NCBI GenBank assembly: GCA_003646875.1 | Contig: QMLT01000039.1 | Coordinates: 1-10,531, forward strand | Reading direction: 5' to 3' | Source: Deltaproteobacteria bacterium | GTDB taxonomy: Bacteria > Desulfobacterota > DSM-4660 > Desulfatiglandales > B25-G16 | DNA: 10,531 nt | In this document: positions 5,743 through 10,531 of the stretch, in pieces | How positions within the stretch are numbered: position 1 is the stretch's first letter | Layout: every line of letters starts with the position of its first letter | Made by a program: the position numbers and the translations under genes | Notes under the pieces: model-generated | The model's database searches: none | What the model was told of the DNA's origin: nothing | The model's input: only the letters and a program-made list of their open reading frames with translations

Positions 5743-7821
5743 CTAAACTGTTTCTCTGGCCAAAGCCCGGGCTCGTGGTAACTGCATCAGATAGAGAAAC
5801 CCAATCAAACCTATCCCGATAAAAGGCCAAAGAATTTTATTCCCGAAATGGAACCATTGGATAAATAGTTGCGGACGAAGCCCCATAAGGGTTATTCCAG
5901 CTAAAATAAGAGACTCATAGATCCTGTTTTTGGCTATGAAATAATTTTGTGTCAGGGAGGCAAAGGCAAACATGGCCAACACTCCAGTTCCAAATATAAA
6001 TACAATATGCAGCCAGGATTGTATGCCAATCAGGAGCAGATCGGAATTAAAGACAAACATAAAAGGAAGAATGGCGGTTCGGATGTCATAGGTAAATCCC
6101 TGAATACCTGTGCGAATAGGATCGGATTTTGCGATAGCCGAAGCTGCGAATGCAGCCAGGCCCACTGGCGGCGTATCATCTGCCAGGATACCAAAAAAGA
6201 AGCAAAAGAGATGGGCTGCTATAACAGGGATTACCAGACCGTAATCCGCCCCTAATTGTAATATTACAGGCACGGTTAAAGACGCCATGACAATATAATT
6301 GGCTGTTGTGGGGAGCCCCATCCCCAAAAGAAGGCTGGCAGCGGCAGTAATGATGAGTAAAATCACAAGATTGCCCCTGGCAATGGTGTCAATCACCTCA
6401 ACAATCAGTCCTCCCAATCCCATAGCAACTACACCAACAATAATGCCAGCGGTAGCCACGGCAACGCCTATTCCCATCATGTTTCTCCCGCCTGCCACCA
6501 GCGCATCCCAGATTTGGCGAAGGCTGAGCTTCAAGGCGCCCCAAAGGGATATTTTCTTTATGTAGGCCTTGATAAGGTTCTGGACTACAATCAATACAGC
6601 CAAAACCTCTATTGCCCGATAAGCGGCAAGTTGAGGTGTATGACGAAGTATCATCAATTCATAAATAAGGTAAAACAGAGGGATCAGAAAATGAAGGCCG
6701 CCAAAAAGTGTTTTAAAAAATTGAGGTGTCTGCTCTTTGGAAAGCCCTTTCAGGCCAAGCTTTGATGCCTCTAAATGAGTGATGTATATCAGGGCGATGT
6801 AAGAGATTATGGCCGGTATAAAGGCTGACTTTACCACCTGAAAGTATGGGAGATTACAGTACTCCGCAATGATAAATGCGGCTGCCCCCATAATGGGAGG
6901 CATGAGCTGGCCATTGGTGCTGGCTGCCACCTCCACGGCGCCTGCTTTGTAGTCCGGATATCCTACACTCTTCATGAGAGGGATAGTAAATGTCCCGGTG
7001 GTCACGGTGTTGGCAATACTTGATCCTGAAACAAGGCCTGTCATACCGCTTGCCAGAACCGCTGCCTTTGCCGGACCCCCTTTAAATCGTCCCAGAAGAG
7101 AAAAGGCAAGATCTATAAAGAATTTTCCACCACCTGCCTTGTCCAGCATAGAGCCAAACAGAACAAAAAGAAAAACAATCATGGCTGAAACATCTAAGGG
7201 GATACCATAAATCCCTTCTGTAGAGATAGTCATCTGGCTCATAAAGCGGCGGAAGGAAACGCCTTTAAAGGCAATAACATCGGGCATATACGGGCCAAAG
7301 AAAGCATAAAAAATAAATAGGCAGGCAACAATAACCAGAAACGGCCCAAGCGATCGTCGCGCGGCTTCTAAAAGCAAAACGACAAGCACAACTCCTACAA
7401 TAATGTCCATCGCAATGGGCGCCCCTTGCCTCTCAGCCAATTCCGCATAATTTAGGGCGAGGTAGAGCGCTGCAACGGCTCCAATAATCCCAAACCCCCA
7501 ATCAGTAAAGTGAATCCTGCTCTTGAGCGACAAAAAGGAAAATATGCCTTTGAATTTTATCTTTTTAAAAGCAGGATAGCTCAAATAGACCAGAAGGATT
7601 GCAAACCCCAGATGTATAGAGCGGACATAGATTGAATCCAGGATAAGAACCTCGGGTAGAGAAAGCTGAAATAATGACCAGGCACCTGCGATAAATGGAA
7701 TGATATATTTTGCTGATCCTGAAAGCCTTCTTGAGCCAAATTCTGCCTCTTCAGCAATCTTCTTTGCAATCTCAGCTCCTTCACTCATCGTTTGCTCGGG
7801 ACTTATGTCTTTTTCTTTCAT
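5743..7821 (-). CDS. TRAP transporter fused permease (TAXI-associated)
   Basis: This 692-residue membrane protein fuses the small (DctQ-like) and large (DctM-like) TRAP subunits. After a charged cytoplasmic N-terminus (1-35), hydrophobic segments occupy about 38-55, 68-84, 107-128 and 138-155. The DctM-type core follows, with TGLVSGSSIANTVTTGTFTIP (residues 261-281) as its signature, then STNGQLMPPIMGAAAF (301-316), and a second half with LLGMGLPTTANYIV (498-511) and GILADDTPPVG (544-554). These repeated motifs form the substrate and sodium site region in TRAP permeases. Fused permeases of this size normally pair with TAXI binding proteins, as here. A further C-terminal hydrophobic tail (about 600-680) is common in the fused form. 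It imports a dicarboxylate, organic acid or similar solute using an ion gradient; the substrate is unknown. The start has only a weak AAGGAT-like site, and a strong hairpin (7892-7925) separates it from the binding-protein gene. Confidence 0.97.
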   Translation of the reverse strand: MKEKDISPEQTMSEGAEIAKKIAEEAEFGSRRLSGSAKYIIPFIAGAWSLFQLSLPEVLILDSIYVRSIHLGFAILLVYLSYPAFKKIKFKGIFSFLSLKSRIHFTDWGFGIIGAVAALYLALNYAELAERQGAPIAMDIIVGVVLVVLLLEAARRSLGPFLVIVACLFIFYAFFGPYMPDVIAFKGVSFRRFMSQMTISTEGIYGIPLDVSAMIVFLFVLFGSMLDKAGGGKFFIDLAFSLLGRFKGGPAKAAVLASGMTGLVSGSSIANTVTTGTFTIPLMKSVGYPDYKAGAVEVAASTNGQLMPPIMGAAAFIIAEYCNLPYFQVVKSAFIPAIISYIALIYITHLEASKLGLKGLSKEQTPQFFKTLFGGLHFLIPLFYLIYELMILRHTPQLAAYRAIEVLAVLIVVQNLIKAYIKKISLWGALKLSLRQIWDALVAGGRNMMGIGVAVATAGIIVGVVAMGLGGLIVEVIDTIARGNLVILLIITAAASLLLGMGLPTTANYIVMASLTVPVILQLGADYGLVIPVIAAHLFCFFFGILADDTPPVGLAAFAASAIAKSDPIRTGIQGFTYDIRTAILPFMFVFNSDLLLIGIQSWLHIVFIFGTGVLAMFAFASLTQNYFIAKNRIYESLILAGITLMGLRPQLFIQWFHFGNKILWPFIGIGLIGFLYLMQLPRARALARETV

Positions 7822-7891
7822 ATCTACAAATCCTTATGTATTGATGCCTTCATATTGTTTTGCTCTATTATGATTCTTCCCGGCCAGGTAA

Positions 7892-7925
7892 AATAAAGGG
7901 CGCGGTGAATACCGCGCCCTTTATT
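7892..7925 (-). terminator. Strong hairpin between binding-protein and permease genes
   Basis: AATAAAGGGCGCGGT (7892-7906) pairs with 7911-7925 without a mismatch: a 15-bp, GC-rich-core stem with a 4-nt loop. In the minus-strand transcript it starts a few nt after the stop codon of the binding-protein gene (7929) and its 3' arm ends in TTTATTTTA, as in an intrinsic terminator. The permease gene follows in the same direction 71 nt later with no convincing promoter between. Partial termination or 3'-end protection is the likely role, giving more binding protein than permease. Confidence 0.85.
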
Positions 7926-7928
7926 CAT

Positions 7929-8912
7929 TTATTTGAGGCCAACTTCTCTATAATACTTCATGGCACCCGGATGTATGGGTGCGCTTAAGGCCTCCAACAT
8001 GTTCTGTTTAGTTAGGATACCGTAAGCTGGATGCAACTTCTTGAATGCCTCCAGATTGTCGAAAATCTCCTTGGTGATCGCATAAACGATATCGTCAGGG
8101 ATGTCAGCGCTGGTCACAAAGGTGGCCTTCACCGCAAAGGTATCAACATTTTCCTTGTTACTTGCCATGGGGTAAAACTTTATCGGGATATAGGCCTTTG
8201 CATAATAGGGCCATTTGGCAACCAGTTTATCGATGCAGGGGCCTGTTACAGGAACAAAATGCACCTTTCTTCTTCCGCTCGTAGCCTCTTTAATGGAGCC
8301 ATTAGGATGACCCACCGTGTAGAAAAAGGCGTCGATTCGGCCATCCTGAAGGAACTTGGCAGACTCATCAGCCTTGAGACCCTCCGCTCGCATATCCTTT
8401 TTCCAGTCTATGCCACAGGCCGCAAGGGCGTCTGTAGAGTTACCTCTCTGGCCGGAACCGGGGTTTCCAATATTGACATGCTTGCCTTTGAGGTCCATGA
8501 ATTTCTCAATCCCGGTGTCATCTCCAGCCACCAACACAATACTTTCCGGGTGAAAACTACAGATAGCGCGCAGTTTTTTCTGTGGCCCCTTATCTTTCCA
8601 GTCTTTGAGGCCATTCCATGCCTGGTACTGCCGGTCAGACTGAACAATACCAAACTCAAGGTCCCCGGCCATGACGGCATTGACATTAAACACTGAGCCA
8701 CCAGTGGATTCGACAGTTACCCTGAGATTATATTTCTTCCTTTGCTTGTTGACAATCTTGCCAATAGCGCCACCAGTGGGGTAGTAAACACCTGTTACTC
8801 CACCAGTTCCGATGGTAACGTATCTGACCCTGGCTGAAGAAGTGTCAACATTAACAAATGAAAACATCATAACAACTGCCACTGCTAAACCAAGTAAAAA
8901 TACCTTTTTCAT
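7929..8912 (-). CDS. TAXI-family TRAP transporter solute-binding protein
   Basis: A 327-residue periplasmic binding protein from the ATG at 8910-8912, which has AAAGGAGG (8918-8925) 5 nt upstream. An in-frame ATG at 8948 would add 12 charged residues before the signal peptide and has no such site, so it was not used. Residues 1-27 form a signal peptide (MKK, hydrophobic core, cleavage near TSSA). TAXI features follow in order: YVTIGTGGVTGVYYPTGGAI (31-50), a ligand-pocket segment EFGIVQSD (86-93), NIGNPGSGQRGNSTDAL (147-163), and DGRIDAFFYTVGHPNGSI (190-207). It captures the solute in the periplasm and delivers it to the fused permease. The TAXI fold is related to glutamate/glutamine-type binding proteins, but the ligand cannot be deduced here. 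It is probably the first gene of the transport operon. Confidence 0.97.
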   Translation of the reverse strand: MKKVFLLGLAVAVVMMFSFVNVDTSSARVRYVTIGTGGVTGVYYPTGGAIGKIVNKQRKKYNLRVTVESTGGSVFNVNAVMAGDLEFGIVQSDRQYQAWNGLKDWKDKGPQKKLRAICSFHPESIVLVAGDDTGIEKFMDLKGKHVNIGNPGSGQRGNSTDALAACGIDWKKDMRAEGLKADESAKFLQDGRIDAFFYTVGHPNGSIKEATSGRRKVHFVPVTGPCIDKLVAKWPYYAKAYIPIKFYPMASNKENVDTFAVKATFVTSADIPDDIVYAITKEIFDNLEAFKKLHPAYGILTKQNMLEALSAPIHPGAMKYYREVGLK

Positions 8913-8975
8913 TTCTTCCTCCTTTAATAATAATTGTTTATTGTACATTATCCCCTGACCTGAAAATTGATAGAC

Positions 8976-8985
8976 TCACCTCCTT
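8976..8985 (-). promoter_or_regulatory. Orphan consensus Shine-Dalgarno sequence
   Basis: AAGGAGGTGA on the minus strand is a complete anti-Shine-Dalgarno match, yet no ATG, GTG or TTG lies 5-12 nt downstream. The next ATG (8948) is 28 nt away and the true binding-protein start has its own site. It may be a relic of a lost leader ORF, a standby ribosome site, or chance. Confidence 0.35.
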
Positions 8986-9046
8986 TCTTGTATAATTTTG
9001 CCACAAAGACCCAAAGCCACCAAGATTAGCAATTGAAATTGATAAT

Positions 9047-9059
9047 TGAAAATTTTTCA
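9047..9059. promoter_or_regulatory. Possible RpiR-type operator upstream of the TRAP operon
   Basis: TGAAA-ATT-TTTCA (9047-9059) has the same half-sites and the same 3-nt spacer as the core of the perfect dyad ahead of the regulator gene (10076-10092). It lies about 135 nt before the binding-protein start codon. The surroundings are AT-rich, so a chance match is quite possible. Confidence 0.35.
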
Positions 9060-9137
9060 TTGACCATTTAATACCTTTTGTGCCCCTGGCCCAGACCTGG
9101 CTTGCAATAAGTTAATTTTAGAGATTCCATCTTCGGA

Positions 9138-9165
9138 ATTATTACAGCGATAATATACCAGTCAA
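9138..9165 (-). promoter_or_regulatory. Candidate promoter of the TRAP operon
   Basis: On the minus strand TTGACT (9160-9165) and AATAAT (9138-9143) are separated by 16 nt, each one base from the sigma-70 consensus. It lies between the regulator and binding-protein genes and would give a leader of about 220 nt. Other AT-rich boxes nearer the gene are possible, so this is a tentative call. Confidence 0.35.
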
Positions 9166-9215
9166 ATCGCGCCAGGGCGGGCTTGATGGCTTAGTGGCTG
9201 TGCAGTTACAAATTT

Positions 9216-10067
9216 TTACGAAATATATGTCTGGAATTCCTCAAATGTGTTTTCAAGTTTATTAAGGGCAGATATAGCCTTATCTTTCTTCCTTAGAGCT
9301 ATTGATGTAATCAAGGCATTTATCAGACTCATAGGAGCAGTGTAGGATTCTATGTACGTTGGAATTTTTGTGCTTGTAATAAGTGGGACATCGGCTAATT
9401 TGGCAATAGGAGACAGCTCGCTATTGGTTATGGCAATAACGGATGCCTCTTTTTTCTTGATCTTTTCCGCAATATCGAACGACTCCCGAGTATATCGTCT
9501 AAAGCTGATAACCACCAGGACATCATCTTTTCTTACCCCAAGAACCTGTTCAGGTATATCACCAATTCCCGGTTTAAGCAGTATAACCTTGTCTAAAAAA
9601 AACCTGAGATCGAAAGCAAGATAAAACGCCAATGCAAAGCTGGATCTTAGGCCGAGCACATATATAGATCTGGCTGAGCATAGTTTTTTTACTGCTTTGT
9701 CAAACAATTGATCGGAGATGGTAGCCCTCAATGTACTGATATTTTCTATATCGCCATTTAAAATTTCCGCAAAGATACTGCCCGGAGCTTCCAGGATTTC
9801 TGCCGAGTCAGTCAGCCTTTTTGTGGTAGAAAAGTCTTTTACCACCCGCTGGGCAATTTCTTTTTTGAATTCTGAGAAATTAGAAAACCCAAGATTACTT
9901 ATAAGTCGTGTGACTGTAGCCTCTGATACATTGGCCTTCTTTGCGATCTGAAAAGAGTTTAGAAGAAAGGCCTCGTTAATATTGTTATGGAGATAGGATG
10001 CGACCTTTTTCTGGCTTGGTGTTAATTCAGGATATTGAGCGGAGATTTGATCAAGGATATTTTTCAT
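9216..10067 (-). CDS. MurR/RpiR-family transcriptional regulator
   Basis: The 283-residue length is standard for the family. The N-terminal HTH domain (about 1-77) contains the typical LTPSQKKVASYL segment (15-26) and the recognition helix region IAKKANVSEATVTRLISNLGF (41-61). A C-terminal SIS domain (about 120-255) includes SIYVLGLRSS (134-143), DVLVVISFRRYTRE (182-195) and ASVIAITNS (208-216). SIS domains of this family usually sense sugar phosphates or related phosphorylated metabolites and change DNA binding; the effector here is unknown. It lies upstream of, and in the same direction as, the TRAP operon, so it is the probable local regulator. A perfect dyad (10076-10092) 8 nt before the start suggests autoregulation. 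The start has no strong Shine-Dalgarno sequence, but the N-terminus matches the family and no earlier start is plausible. Confidence 0.95.
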   Translation of the reverse strand: MKNILDQISAQYPELTPSQKKVASYLHNNINEAFLLNSFQIAKKANVSEATVTRLISNLGFSNFSEFKKEIAQRVVKDFSTTKRLTDSAEILEAPGSIFAEILNGDIENISTLRATISDQLFDKAVKKLCSARSIYVLGLRSSFALAFYLAFDLRFFLDKVILLKPGIGDIPEQVLGVRKDDVLVVISFRRYTRESFDIAEKIKKKEASVIAITNSELSPIAKLADVPLITSTKIPTYIESYTAPMSLINALITSIALRKKDKAISALNKLENTFEEFQTYIS

Positions 10068-10075
10068 TAGTTATT

Positions 10076-10092
10076 GATGAAAGTGTTTCATC
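10076..10092. promoter_or_regulatory. Perfect 17-bp dyad, likely operator of the RpiR-type regulator
   Basis: GATGAAA-GTG-TTTCATC has 7-bp perfect arms and a 3-nt centre, and ends 8 nt before the regulator start codon. It lies downstream of the candidate promoter at 10121-10149, so a bound repressor could block elongation or cover the translation start. RpiR-type regulators bind inverted repeats as dimers or tetramers; that this is the site is inferred from position and symmetry. Confidence 0.6.
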
Positions 10093-10120
10093 TAATTAGA
10101 ATTGAATGAAAGCCTTTCTT

Positions 10121-10149
10121 CTTCTATTTCTTCTTTATTTTTTTGTCAA
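10121..10149 (-). promoter_or_regulatory. Candidate promoter of the regulator gene
   Basis: On the minus strand a perfect -35 box TTGACA (10144-10149) and TAGAAG (10121-10126, 4 of 6 matches to TATAAT) are 17 nt apart. Transcription would start near 10114, giving a leader of roughly 46 nt that contains the 17-bp dyad. Confidence 0.45.
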
Positions 10150-10190
10150 GTATTTTTTAGTTTTTTTAATTTGTTGGCTTGAAAATCTTA

Positions 10191-10220
10191 TTGACAAAGC
10201 AAATAAATAAAAATTATAAG
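10191..10220 (+). promoter_or_regulatory. Divergent promoter pointing out of the window
   Basis: TTGACA (10191-10196) and TATAAG (10215-10220) are 18 nt apart on the plus strand, near-consensus for sigma-70. No plus-strand gene follows before 10531, so it would serve a gene beyond the right edge. A 25-bp dyad just downstream, AAGAACA (10231-10237) and TGTTCTT (10249-10255), could be an operator, or a weak terminator since T residues follow. Confidence 0.5.
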
Positions 10221-10307
10221 TTAGCCACATAAGAACAAATACACTCTGTGTTCTTTTTCCTATCATAGTTAAGGTATATAAAGAGATTATGAATTTTTAT
10301 CGTACTC

Positions 10308-10508
10308 GTTCACGGTTCAAAGTTCAGGGTTCAAGGTTAAACATATAAGACATTCTTCCAGAAATTTCTGGACGTTTGGACACTTATGGCCGAGTAAGGA
10401 TGGCCAAATTTGCTCACAGCTTCGGCTAAACGAACCTCCATGCCCTTCGGCCACAACGAAGAATGAAAGTAGTTGAATGGTCAAGTAGTTGAGTGGTTGA
10501 GTAGTAAC
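10308..10508. repeat. Composite intergenic repeat: 7-bp array, palindrome, 8-bp array
   Basis: At 10308-10342 a GTTCARG-like heptamer occurs five times with exact period 7 (starts 10308, 10315, 10322, 10329, 10336; the last degenerate). At 10469-10508 a GTAGTTGA-like octamer occurs five times with period 8 (two copies degenerate). Between them lie a perfect 16-bp palindrome TCCAGAAATTTCTGGA (10357-10372), a TGGAC pair 8 bp apart (10369 and 10377), and TGGCCGA-type inverted copies that could fold. A 69-codon minus-strand reading frame crossing this block is made largely of repeat translation and is not called as a gene. This block and the AT-rich promoter region before it account for the gene-free stretch from 10068 to the window end. 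Confidence 0.6.
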
Positions 10509-10531
10509 GACCTTAATTTTAGGCACTTTAG

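Larger units (their letters stand above)
9001..9205. repeat. Inverted-repeat element of 8-bp CAAAG-type units
   Basis: The left arm (9001-9024) has three units with exact 8-bp period: CAAAG at 9004, CAAAG at 9012 and CCAAG at 9020. The right arm (9182-9205) is an inverted copy matching at 17 of 24 positions, with its units at 9182, 9190 and 9198, also 8 bp apart. The enclosed 157 nt have no ORF but hold a candidate promoter and a TGAAA/TTTCA dyad ahead of the binding-protein gene. The element occupies most of the 303-nt gap between the regulator and binding-protein genes. It has the same architecture as the GCAGA elements but a different sequence and period. Confidence 0.6.

Noticed and set aside
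8031..8696. 221-codon plus-strand open frame
   Set aside because: It lies fully antisense to the TAXI binding-protein gene, which has unmistakable family motifs; the plus-strand translation shows no recognisable domain.
8913..8948. Longer TAXI-protein start
   Set aside because: The extra residues are charged and precede the normal MKK signal-peptide start, which has its own AAAGGAGG site.
10317..10526. 69-codon minus-strand open frame
   Set aside because: Its ends are translated 8-bp and 7-bp repeat arrays and its middle is foldable intergenic repeat; no ribosome-binding site or domain was seen.

Overview
The window reads as part of a chromosome from an anaerobic, probably Desulfobacterota-type (deltaproteobacterial) heterotroph. 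This is inferred from the gene set (TAXI-type TRAP transporter, NDP-forming acyl-CoA synthetase, enoyl-CoA hydratase, DUF1566 and FG-GAP/VCBS-like proteins, GxxExxY protein), from moderate base composition, and from intergenic regions filled with short-period degenerate repeats. No RNA gene, CRISPR array, phage gene or classical IS transposase was seen.

Layout. Positions 3-1139 hold the 3' part of a plus-strand gene for a protein with FG-GAP/VCBS-like Asp-rich loops; its start lies upstream of the window. Every other real gene is on the minus strand. In transcription order (right to left) they are an RpiR-family regulator (10067-9216), a TAXI solute-binding protein (8912-7929), a fused TRAP permease (7821-5743), a UspA-family protein (5718-5209), an exported DUF1566 protein (GTG start, 5156-4680), a fused ADP-forming acyl-CoA synthetase (4658-2529), a GxxExxY protein (2439-2053) and an enoyl-CoA hydratase (1987-1223).

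How they may work together. The permease, Usp, DUF1566 and synthetase genes are 21-52 nt apart, so most of the run looks like one operon: uptake of an organic acid, ATP-dependent activation to a CoA thioester, then hydration of an enoyl-CoA. The RpiR-type regulator next to it has a perfect dyad (10076-10092) just ahead of its own start, and a similar half-site pair lies upstream of the binding-protein gene (9047-9059). The substrate cannot be read from the sequence.

Most notable. The GxxExxY gene sits in a 518-bp cassette (2007-2524) bounded by 19-bp inverted repeats built from GCAGA units with exact 10-bp period. Removing the cassette would leave the synthetase and hydratase genes 23 nt apart, an ordinary operon gap with the hydratase ribosome-binding site intact. 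A 76-bp copy of the same repeat pair without a gene (1146-1221) lies at the other end of the hydratase gene. Two further intergenic blocks (9001-9205 and 10308-10508) have the same style with other periods (8; 7 and 8 bp). This points to a group of small non-coding or minimal mobile elements, one carrying a PD-(D/E)XK-type protein.
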